Shown piece after piece: positions 29,996-37,108 of a stretch of DNA of 39,172 nt. The notes below the pieces were generated by a model. That model had not been told where the DNA came from. It did not search any database and saw only the letters and a program-made list of their open reading frames with translations. The DNA is from Microbispora sp. H13382 (GTDB lineage: Bacteria; Actinomycetota; Actinomycetes; Streptosporangiales; Streptosporangiaceae): NCBI RefSeq assembly GCF_014161445.1, contig NZ_JABBXA010000035.1, positions 1 through 39,172 of the forward strand, given 5' to 3'. The translations under genes and the position numbers were made by a program. Position 1 is the first letter of the stretch. Every line of letters starts with the position of its first letter.

Positions 29996-31421
29996 ACAGG
30001 TGCCGGCGCCCGCTCACCGGCGGCCCGGCGCGCCCGCGTCCCCTCGGCAGGAGCGCGGCGATGACCAGCGCGGCGACCGCCGCGACGGTCGCCGTGATCA
30101 GCGCGAGCCGCAGTCCCTCTCGGGACGGCAGCGAGAAGGCCCCGGCCGGCACGATGTGGGCCGCCAGGACGGCGCTGATCACCGCGCTGGCCGAGGCCGT
30201 GCCGATGGAGCGCATGAGCGAGTTGAAGCCGTTGGCGGCGGCGGTCTCGGAGGCGGGCACCGCGCCCATGATCGAGGCGGGCATCGCGGAGTAGCCGAGG
30301 CCGGCCCCGGAGGACGCGATGGTCGCGGCGAGCACGATGTGCCAGACCTCGTCCATCAGCAACAGCGCGACGGCGTAGCCGGCGACCGTGCACAGGGCGC
30401 CGATCATGAGCGTCACCCGGGGCCCGTACGTGCCGGTGAGACGGGCCGAGACCGGCGAGAGCACCATCATCATCGCGCCGCCGACGGCCATGCACAGCCC
30501 GGCCTCGAACAGGGACAGTTCCAGGCCGTAACCGGTGACGCCCGGGGCCTGGAGCACCTGCGGGAACACCAGGCTGGGCCCGAACATGGCGAATCCGAAC
30601 GCGATCGACGCGACGTTCGTGATCAGCACCTCACGCCGGGCGGTCGCCCGCAGGTCGACCAGCGGATCGGCCACCCGCAGCTCCACGAACCCCCACACGA
30701 GGAGGATCACCGCCGACGCGGCGAACAGCCCCAGGGTGAGAGGGCTGTCCCAGCCCCAGCCGCCGCCCTTGCTCACCGGCAGCAGCAGGCACACCAGGCC
30801 CGCCGACAGCCCCGCGGCGCCGAGGAAGTCGAACCGTCCGCCCGTCCGTAGCGGGGAGGCGGGCACCAGCGCGAGGGTGAGGACGAGGCCCACCGCTCCC
30901 ATGAGGGCCGCCGCCAGGAAGAGCATGTGCCAGTCGACGAGCTGCACGACGAGGGCGCCGAGCGGCAGCCCGAGCGCGCCGCCGGCGCCCAGGGTGGCGC
31001 TCATCAGCGCCATGGCCGAGCCGAGCCGCTCGGGCGGCAGCAGGTCGCGCATGATGCTGATGCCCAGCGGGATGACGCCGACGGCGCAGCCCTGCAGCGC
31101 CCGCCCGATAACCACCACGAGCAGCGAGTCGCCGACCACGCAGACGAGCGAGCCGGCGACCATCAGCGTGAGGCTGATCACCACCATGCGGCGCTTTCCG
31201 TACATGTCGCCGAGCCGTCCGCTCACCGGCGTGAACACGGCCGAGGACAGCAGCGTGACGGTGACGACCCAGGAGGCGTCCTCCGCCGGGGCCGACAGCA
31301 GGCGGGGCAGGTCGGGGATGACGGGCACCACCAGGGTGAACATCATCGAGACGATCATGCCGCTGAACGCCAGCGCACCGGTGACGACACCGGATCTGGC
31401 ACCCGTGATGGGCGTCGCCAC
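29850..31421 (-). CDS. MFS transporter (DHA2/EmrB-like) with read-through Arg-rich tail
   Basis: This 523-residue membrane protein has about 14 hydrophobic segments and DHA2 motifs (GRLGDMYGKRRMVVISLTLM, ALQGCAVGVIPLGISIMRDL). GGAAGGAG precedes the GTG at 31421 by 4 nt. Membrane helices end near residue 460 (VAALVIAALLPRGRG). About 60 further residues, very rich in Arg and Ser, run antisense through the 3' end of the iclR gene for 146 nt. The original stop was probably lost, or the tail is tolerated. It is convergent with iclR and may export or import an aromatic compound of the island. Confidence 0.88.
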   Translation of the reverse strand: MATPITGARSGVVTGALAFSGMIVSMMFTLVVPVIPDLPRLLSAPAEDASWVVTVTLLSSAVFTPVSGRLGDMYGKRRMVVISLTLMVAGSLVCVVGDSLLVVVIGRALQGCAVGVIPLGISIMRDLLPPERLGSAMALMSATLGAGGALGLPLGALVVQLVDWHMLFLAAALMGAVGLVLTLALVPASPLRTGGRFDFLGAAGLSAGLVCLLLPVSKGGGWGWDSPLTLGLFAASAVILLVWGFVELRVADPLVDLRATARREVLITNVASIAFGFAMFGPSLVFPQVLQAPGVTGYGLELSLFEAGLCMAVGGAMMMVLSPVSARLTGTYGPRVTLMIGALCTVAGYAVALLLMDEVWHIVLAATIASSGAGLGYSAMPASIMGAVPASETAAANGFNSLMRSIGTASASAVISAVLAAHIVPAGAFSLPSREGLRLALITATVAAVAALVIAALLPRGRGRAGPPVSGRRHLFRRRGPDRPPRRSRHGKECRPVTAADACRSVRSASTPTDRRGRFRPGP

Positions 31422-31502
31422 CGTACTCCTTCCGTCGAGGACGATTCGCCACCCTAGCCGTCCGGCCACGTGGAGTCCCGGTCGGTCCCGGCCACCGACC
31501 GG

Positions 31503-31608
31503 TCAGCGGTTGCGGAAGAGGGGTCCCGTTTCTCGAGGAAGGCCCGGATCGCCTCGCGGGTGTCCTCGGTGGTCCCGTTGAGGTTCTGGGCGTTCGCCTC
31601 CTCGTCCG
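31503..31608 (-). pseudogene. Enoyl-CoA hydratase/isomerase C-terminal fragment
   Basis: The minus strand reads EANAQNLNGTTEDTREAIRA then FLEKRDP, the standard crotonase-family ending. After a one-base shift comes LFRNR and a stop at 31503. The N-terminal 85-90% is missing; the fragment ends abruptly at about 31609, where a fragment of an unrelated gene begins on the opposite strand. It is non-functional. Confidence 0.65.
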
Positions 31609-31610
31609 CC

Positions 31611-31874
31611 GGCGCACGGCTGCTCATCAGCGACGAGCCGCCGCTCGGGCTCGCCCAGATCGTGACCGTGGAGATCATGGAGGCGTTCCGGCGCCTCCGG
31701 CGGGAGGGCACGACCGTGGTGCTCGTCGAGGAGAAGGCGCGGGACGTCCTCATCGTCGCCGATCAGGTCGGCGCCCTGCAGACCGGTCACCTCCGTTGGG
31801 TGAGCGACCGGTCGGACGTCCACGAGCAGCGCGTCGCCGCCGCCTACCTCGGCATGTCCGCCGTCGTCCACTGA
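31611..31874 (+). pseudogene. LivF-type branched-chain amino acid ABC ATPase, C-terminal fragment
   Basis: The plus strand encodes the end of an ABC ATPase of the LivF class. It has a Walker B-like segment with D-loop context (LLISDEPPLGLAQIVTVEIM), REGTTVVLVEEKARDVLIVA covering the switch region, and the typical tail RVAAAYLGM. The usual Walker B Asp and switch His are altered (ISDEP, VEEKA). Walker A and the signature motif are absent because the N-terminal half is missing. It is a remnant fused at its 5' side to the opposing enoyl-CoA hydratase fragment. Confidence 0.7.
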
Positions 31875-32147
31875 CCTCGTACGCGGGGCGAGCCACGACT
31901 CGCCCCGGCAGGCCGGGGAGGAGATCACCAAGATCCTCGGCGACCTGTCGGAGCTCACCGGCGAGAGTGCGCGGCATCAACGGCAACGTCGTCACTCTGC
32001 TCCTGGGACAAGAACCCGTGGATGTTCAGCACATCGGGCCAGGGGTCGTGCCCGCAGGTGCTGCCGGGCAAGACGGCCGGCACCACGTCCTCGCTTGAAT
32101 CGCCTCGCGCATCATGTCCTCCGGCGCCAACGTGGTGTCGGCCAGCG
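31875..32147. other. Decayed region without a clear gene
   Basis: No intact ORF is supported. Short stretches look faintly coding (for example QAGEEITKILGDLSELTG near 31910 and WDKNPWMFSTSGQGSC near 32005), but in different frames and with no recognisable family. This is probably the residue of deleted genes. Confidence 0.4.
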
Positions 32148-32586
32148 TCACCGCGCCGGCGCACGCCCGAGGGACGCGCCGCCGAAGTCCTCCACCGCGC
32201 CTTCCGGGCCATGCAGTACAACCGCGGCTGGGCGCACGCCGCGCTCAGCGCCTACCACATCCCCAAAGCGCTGGACGAGCAGCCGGACGACACGCCGCTG
32301 ATCAGATCCGAGGACGCCACCACACTGCCTCATGGCCCTCGCCGCCTGGGGGCCGGCGCACCACACCACGGCCGCCGAGTACCGCGCGCTGCACATGCTC
32401 GAATCCCTGTGGAGCAGCAGCGTCATCAGCTGGCTCAACGGTCACATGACGCCGGAATACGTCGAGGACCGCCTGAAGTTCGCCGCCAAGCGCCTGCTCC
32501 CGGCCGAGTCCTCGACGGACAGGCGACAGAGTCACGCGGATGCCGAGCCGGCCGCCATGGAGGTGCAGCCGGCATCCGCCCTGTGA
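32148..32586 (+). pseudogene. Frameshifted hypothetical gene
   Basis: Two plus-strand frames look coding and join at about 32325. The first reads GRAAEVLHRAFRAMQYNRGW and continues to AYHIPKALDEQPDDTPLIRS. The second reads MALAAWGPAHHTTAAEYRAL and then MLESLWSSSVISWLNGHMTP, ending at the stop at 32586. The second part alone, 32332-32586 (84 codons), could be a small protein, but no ribosome site is visible. I recognise no family. The mixed frames beside other gene fragments favour a broken gene. Confidence 0.35.
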
Positions 32587-32745
32587 CCGTTTCGGGTGAC
32601 ACGGCGAAGCGGCCGCCCGGGATTCGTCTTCGCCGCCGTGAACCTCCTCACTGGTGACTCTCCGAGGTGGCGGCACCAGGGACGTGGTGTCTGTCCGCCG
32701 GACCGCCCCGCACCATGGCCGCCGGGTGGTGGCCCCCGGCCTGTT

Positions 32746-32757
32746 GTTAGCGTTAAC
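32746..32757. promoter_or_regulatory. LacI-type operator far upstream of the GH62 gene
   Basis: GTTAGCGTTAAC has the same GTTA/TAAC arms as the sites at 684 and 9210. It lies about 490 bp before the GH62 start and 190 bp before the best promoter, so its target gene is less certain than for the other two. Confidence 0.5.
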
Positions 32758-32929
32758 ATTCCCCCCTGTCGTCGTTCTCCGCCGGCTGGTCGCAGCAGGT
32801 CGGATCCAATACGAGACGAACAGGCGACGTCAAGGGCGGAACCTTCCGCCCGCAGCGGGGCGACGGACGGGCGTACGTTCCATCAGGCGTTTCAGGGGTC
32901 GCCGTGGGTGACGGCGCGAGCGTCACTCT

Positions 32930-32976
32930 GAAACTTTCGCAGGGGACTTGACACATTTCGGCATGATTTCCAGACT
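32930..32976 (+). promoter_or_regulatory. GH62 promoter with GAAACTTTC operator
   Basis: TTGACA (32948-32953) and CAGACT (32971-32976) are separated by 17 nt. The perfect palindrome GAAA-C-TTTC at 32930-32938 lies just upstream and resembles the GAAA-N-TTTC repeats reported ahead of actinomycete xylanase genes. That similarity is from general knowledge and was not checked. Confidence 0.45.
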
Positions 32977-33243
32977 GTGTCCTCAAGGCGGCTTCCTCCT
33001 GCCCTGTGGTGGTGTGCGGTGAGGACCGCCGTTCGCGACGCCCTGGTGGTGTGCGTTCCCTGATCACGGGACGCGGCGTCGATCGCGCGAGGTGACCCTC
33101 GCGTGTCCGCTTTTCATACAACGGCTCCGTCGTCGCGGGCTGGCTCCGCAGCATCCGGGTTCACCGCGAACGGCATCGCGACACCTGACCGCTGCCCGCA
33201 CCAGCCCCGATGGCGGCCGGACATGATGATGAGGAGATTTCGA

Positions 33244-34746
33244 ATGCGTCTGCCCTGGCGAGCGCGGTCACCGCGCCCCTCCGCCGCCGCCACCGCGACA
33301 CCGCCCCGGCGGGCCTCGCGCCGCGGCCTCGCGATCGGCTCCATTCCGGTCCTGCTGGCCGGAGCCGGCGCCCTGATGACCACACAGCCCGCCCAGGCCG
33401 CCGTCGCCTGCCGGGTCGACTACACCATCAGTTCGAGCTGGCCGGGCGGCTTCAACGCCAACGTCACCATCAACAACCTCGGTGACGCGGTCAACGGCTG
33501 GCGGCTGACCTGGTCCTTCGGCTCCGGCGAGCAGATCACCCAGATCTGGAACGCCACCCACACCCAGTCCGGCTCGTCGGTGACCGCCACCAACGTCTCC
33601 TACAACGGGAGCATTCCGAGCGGCGGCAACACGACCTTCGGATTCAACGGTTCCTCGAACGGCTCCAGCACGGTGCCCACCTCGTTCTCCCTGAACGGTG
33701 TGGCCTGCACCGGCAGCCCGGGCTCGCCCAGCCCCTCCCCGACGCAGTCGCCGTCGCAGTCGCCGTCGCAGTCGCCGTCGGCCTCCCCGTCCCCGTCTCC
33801 GTCCCCGTCTCCGTCCCCGTCGGTGACGCCGACCGGCACGTGCAACCTGCCGTCGACGTACCGCTGGACCTCGACGGGCGCGCTGGCGACTCCGAAGTCG
33901 GGCTGGGTCTCGCTCAAGGACTTCACCAACGTCGTCTACAACGGCAAGCACCTCGTCTACGCGACGACGCACGACACCGGGTCGAGCTGGGGGTCGATGG
34001 CCTTCAGCCCCTTCACGAACTGGTCCGACATGGCCTCGGCCACCCAGACCAAGATGAACTTCTCCACTGTCGCGCCCACGCTGTTCTACTTCGCCCCCAA
34101 GAACATCTGGGTGCTGGCCTACCAGTGGGGCGGGACCGCCTTCTCCTACCGGACCTCCAGCGACCCCACCAACCCCAACGGCTGGTCGGCGCAGCAGACC
34201 CTGTCCACCGCGAGCATCTCCGGCTCCGGCACCGGCCCCATCGACCAGACGCTCATCGGTGACGGCCAGAACATGTACCTGTTCTTCGCCGGGGACAACG
34301 GCAAGATCTACCGGTCCAGCATGCCCATCGGGAACTTCCCGGGCAACTTCGGCTCCAACTACACGACGATCATGAGCGACACGACGAACAACCTGTTCGA
34401 AGGCGTCGAGGTCTACAAGCTCCAGGGCCAGAACAAGTACCTGATGCTCGTCGAGTCGATCGGCTCGCAGGGCCGCTACTTCCGCTCCTACACGGCCACC
34501 AGCCTGGACGGGACGTGGACCCCGCAGGCCACGAGCGAGAGCAACCCCTTCGCCGGCAAGGCCAACAGCGGCGCCACCTGGACCAACGACATCAGTCACG
34601 GCGACCTGGTCCGCAACAACCCCGACCAGACCAAGACCGTCGACCCCTGCAACCTGCAGCTGCTCTACCAGGGTCGCAGCCCCAGCTCCGGCGGCGACTA
34701 CGGCCTCCTGCCCTACCGGCCGGGCGTGCTGACGCTGCAGCGCTGA
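33244..34746 (+). CDS. Secreted CBM2-GH62 alpha-L-arabinofuranosidase
   Basis: This 500-residue extracellular enzyme releases arabinose side chains from arabinoxylan. The N-terminal signal is long and contains a twin-arginine pair (ASRRGLAIG), ending at about residue 51 (QPAQA|AVA), so Tat export is possible. A CBM2 cellulose/xylan-binding domain spans about 54-157 (CRVDYTISSSWPGGFNANVT to GVACTG). A Pro/Ser/Gln linker follows, then GH62 from about 200. The likely catalytic residues are Asp226 (LKDF), Asp334 (PIDQT) and Glu386 (LFEGVEVY). GAGGAGA lies about 6 nt before the ATG at 33244; three in-frame ATGs upstream are less likely. It complements the GH10-type xylanase at the window start. 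Confidence 0.93.
   Translation: MRLPWRARSPRPSAAATATPPRRASRRGLAIGSIPVLLAGAGALMTTQPAQAAVACRVDYTISSSWPGGFNANVTINNLGDAVNGWRLTWSFGSGEQITQIWNATHTQSGSSVTATNVSYNGSIPSGGNTTFGFNGSSNGSSTVPTSFSLNGVACTGSPGSPSPSPTQSPSQSPSQSPSASPSPSPSPSPSPSVTPTGTCNLPSTYRWTSTGALATPKSGWVSLKDFTNVVYNGKHLVYATTHDTGSSWGSMAFSPFTNWSDMASATQTKMNFSTVAPTLFYFAPKNIWVLAYQWGGTAFSYRTSSDPTNPNGWSAQQTLSTASISGSGTGPIDQTLIGDGQNMYLFFAGDNGKIYRSSMPIGNFPGNFGSNYTTIMSDTTNNLFEGVEVYKLQGQNKYLMLVESIGSQGRYFRSYTATSLDGTWTPQATSESNPFAGKANSGATWTNDISHGDLVRNNPDQTKTVDPCNLQLLYQGRSPSSGGDYGLLPYRPGVLTLQR
33745..33822 (+). repeat. Linker repeat in the GH62 gene
   Basis: Tandem CCGTCGCAGT-like units, then CCGTCCCCGTCT units, encode a PSQSPSQ/PSPSPS linker between CBM2 and the catalytic domain. 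This is a normal cellulase-type linker. Confidence 0.85.
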
Positions 34747-34841
34747 CGGCGTGATCCAGGTCCGGCCCGATCGCGTCGACGGCGCACACCGAAGGCGGTG
34801 AGCGCCGACACGGCACGCGATCAGGGCCGGGCGGAACCGGC

Positions 34842-34874
34842 GTGGCGGGCTCGGTGCGCAGCCGAGCCCGCCAC
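34842..34874. terminator. Strong bidirectional hairpin between GH62 and mutB
   Basis: A perfect 13-bp stem (GTGGCGGGCTCGG / CCGAGCCCGCCAC) with a 7-nt loop lies in the 208-bp gap between the convergent GH62 and mutB genes. It has no T-run on either side, but actinomycetes often use such I-shaped terminators. Confidence 0.65.
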
Positions 34875-34954
34875 AGTCACGCGGAGAGCCCAGATCGTCC
34901 TGCTGTCCGAGGGCGGCGGTTCGCCTCCTGCCGCGGCACCGGCGGCCACGCCGA

Positions 34955-37108
34955 TCACCCCAGGTCGTGGCCCAGCCGGGCCGCCAGTTCCCGTATGAGG
35001 TCGAGGGCGGCGTCGGTGATGACGGTGCCGGGCAGGAAGACGGCGGCGACCCCGGCGTCCAGCAGCGCGGGGACGTCGCCGGGCGGGATGACGCCGCCCA
35101 CCACGATCATGATGTCGTCGCCGCCGGCGGCGGCCAGTTCCTTGCGCAGCGCGGGCACGAGCGTGAGGTGCCCGGCGGCCTGCGACGAGACTCCGACGAT
35201 GTGCACGTCGGCCTCGACGGCCTGGCGGGCGACCTCGGCCGGGGTCTGGAACAGCGGGCCGACGTCCACGTCGAAGCCCAGGTCGGCGAACGCGGAGGCG
35301 ATCACCTTCTGGCCACGGTCGTGGCCGTCCTGGCCCATCTTGGCCACCAGGATCCGGGGGCGCCGTCCCTCGGCCTCGGCGAAGCGGTCGCCGGCCTCGC
35401 GGACGGCGTCGGCCCCGGCGCCGATCTCCTGCCGGTACACCCCGGAGATCGTCTGCACGTTGGCCTGGTGCCGGCCGAACACCTTCTCCAGCGCCTCGGA
35501 GATCTCGCCCACGGTGGCGTGCGCCCGGGCCGCGTCCACGGCCAGGGCGAGCAGGTTGCCGTCGGAGGTCGCCCCGCGGGTGAGCGCGTCCAGCGCGGCG
35601 CGTACGGCCTCGGGGTCGCGTTCGGCCCGCAGCCTGCGCAGCCGCTCGATCTGCCGGGCGCGTACGGCGGTGTTGTCGACCTTGAGCACCTCCACCTCCG
35701 GCTCGGCGTCGGTGCGGTACTTGTTGACGCCGATGACGGGCTGGACGCCGGAGTCGATGCGGGCCTGCGTGCGGGCGGCGGCCTCCTCGATGCGGAGCTT
35801 CGGCAGCCCCCGGTCGATGGCCCGCGCCATGCCTCCCGCCGCCTCGACCTCGGCGATGTGCTGCCGCGCCTTGGCCGCGAGCTGCCGGGTGAGGGTTTCG
35901 ACGTAGTAGGAGCCGCCCCAGGGGTCGATCACCCGGGTGGTGCCCGACTCGTGCTGGAGCACGAGCTGGGTGTTGCGGGCGATCCGCGCGGAGAAGTCGG
36001 TCGGCAGGGCGAGCGCCTCGTCCAGGGCGTTGGTGTGCAGCGACTGGGTGTGCCCCTGGGTGGCCGCCATGGCCTCCAGGCAGGTGCGCACCACGTTGTT
36101 GTAGACGTCCTGGGCGGTCAGCGACCAGCCGGAGGTCTGGGAGTGGGTGCGCAGCGCCAGCGACTTCGGGTCCTTCGCGCCGAAGTCCTTCACCAGGTCC
36201 GACCACAGCAGCCGGGCGGCGCGGAGCTTGGCGACCTCCATGAAGAAGTTCATGCCGATGCACCAGAAGAACGACAGCCGCGGCGCGAAGGCGTCGATGT
36301 CGAGACCGGCGGCGGTTCCGGCGCGCAGGTACTCCACCCCGTCGGCCAGGGTGTAGGCCAGCTCCAGGTCGCAGGTGGCCCCGGCCTCCTGCAGGTGGTA
36401 GCCGGAGATGGAGATGGAGTTGAAGCGCGGCATGTGCGCCGAGGTGTAGGCGAAGATGTCGGAGATGATCCGCATCGACGGGCCCGGCGGGTAGATGTAG
36501 GTGTTGCGGACCATGAACTCCTTGAGGATGTCGTTCTGGATGGTCCCATTCAGCCGCTCCGGCTTCACCCCCTGCTCCTCGGCGGCCACGATGTACAGCG
36601 CCAGGATCGGCAGGACCGCGCCGTTCATCGTCATCGACACGCTCATGCGGTCCAGCGGGATGCCGTCGAACAGGATCCGCATGTCGAGGATCGAGTCGAT
36701 CGCCACCCCCGCCATGCCCACATCACCGGCGACGCGCGGGTGGTCGGAGTCGTACCCCCGGTGCGTGGCAAGGTCGAAGGCCACCGACAGGCCCTTCTGC
36801 CCGGCCGCCAGGTTCCGCCGGTAGAACGCGTTGGACTCCTCCGCCGTCGAGAACCCGGCGTACTGCCGGATCGTCCACGGCCGGGTCACGTACATCGCCG
36901 GGTACGGCCCGCGCACGTACGGCGCGATGCCGGGATAGGTGCACGGGTCGTACTCCCCCGCCGCGGCCGACGCCTCCAGATCCACGGGCGTGTAGAACGG
37001 CGCGATCGGGATGCCCTCCGGGCTGTCCCACGCGGTCCCGCCGAGCTCGGACGGCGTGTCCGGGCGCCCGGACCCGGTCAGCGGCACCCCTCGGAAGTCC
37101 GGGATCAT
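34955..37108 (-). CDS. mutB: Methylmalonyl-CoA mutase, large (catalytic) subunit
   Basis: This 717-residue adenosylcobalamin enzyme interconverts (R)-methylmalonyl-CoA and succinyl-CoA. The substrate barrel contains RPWTIRQYAGFSTAEESNAF, NGTIQNDILKEFMVRNTYIY and RTHSQTSGWSLTAQD, all diagnostic. The C-terminal B12 domain has the lower-ligand motif GQDGHDRG (DxHxxG) at about residue 600, followed by VGVSSQAAGHLTLVPAL and VVGGVIP. The ATG at 37108 overlaps the small-subunit stop by 4 nt (ATGA), giving coupled 1:1 synthesis. It is the last gene of an operon with a biotinyl carboxylase, so the unit channels propionyl-CoA to succinyl-CoA. Confidence 0.96.
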   Translation of the reverse strand: MIPDFRGVPLTGSGRPDTPSELGGTAWDSPEGIPIAPFYTPVDLEASAAAGEYDPCTYPGIAPYVRGPYPAMYVTRPWTIRQYAGFSTAEESNAFYRRNLAAGQKGLSVAFDLATHRGYDSDHPRVAGDVGMAGVAIDSILDMRILFDGIPLDRMSVSMTMNGAVLPILALYIVAAEEQGVKPERLNGTIQNDILKEFMVRNTYIYPPGPSMRIISDIFAYTSAHMPRFNSISISGYHLQEAGATCDLELAYTLADGVEYLRAGTAAGLDIDAFAPRLSFFWCIGMNFFMEVAKLRAARLLWSDLVKDFGAKDPKSLALRTHSQTSGWSLTAQDVYNNVVRTCLEAMAATQGHTQSLHTNALDEALALPTDFSARIARNTQLVLQHESGTTRVIDPWGGSYYVETLTRQLAAKARQHIAEVEAAGGMARAIDRGLPKLRIEEAAARTQARIDSGVQPVIGVNKYRTDAEPEVEVLKVDNTAVRARQIERLRRLRAERDPEAVRAALDALTRGATSDGNLLALAVDAARAHATVGEISEALEKVFGRHQANVQTISGVYRQEIGAGADAVREAGDRFAEAEGRRPRILVAKMGQDGHDRGQKVIASAFADLGFDVDVGPLFQTPAEVARQAVEADVHIVGVSSQAAGHLTLVPALRKELAAAGGDDIMIVVGGVIPPGDVPALLDAGVAAVFLPGTVITDAALDLIRELAARLGHDLG

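Larger units (their letters stand above)
32587..33243 (+). other. Long non-coding leader of the GH62 gene
   Basis: This stretch of about 650 bp has no supported ORF. It carries a LacI-type operator at 32746, a GAAACTTTC palindrome at 32930, a TTGACA promoter box at 32948, and an 11-bp direct repeat (GGTGGTGTGCG near 33008 and 33045) of unknown meaning. Confidence 0.5.

Noticed and set aside
30000..30851. Plus-strand frame downstream of iclR
   Set aside because: It is the complement of the MFS gene and is composed mostly of Arg/Gly/His/Asp, without recognisable domains.
31470..31874. Complete small ABC ATPase
   Set aside because: The first 47 codons are antisense to the enoyl-CoA hydratase stub; Walker A and the signature motif are absent, so only a C-terminal fragment is real.
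33008..33055. GGTGGTGTGCG direct repeat as an IS target duplication or attachment site
   Set aside because: The copies are only 37 bp apart with no element or integrase between them; reported only as part of the GH62 leader.
33745..33822. Regular short repeats resembling a satellite or CRISPR-like array
   Set aside because: The units are in frame and encode a Pro/Ser/Gln linker between CBM2 and GH62; there are no spacers.
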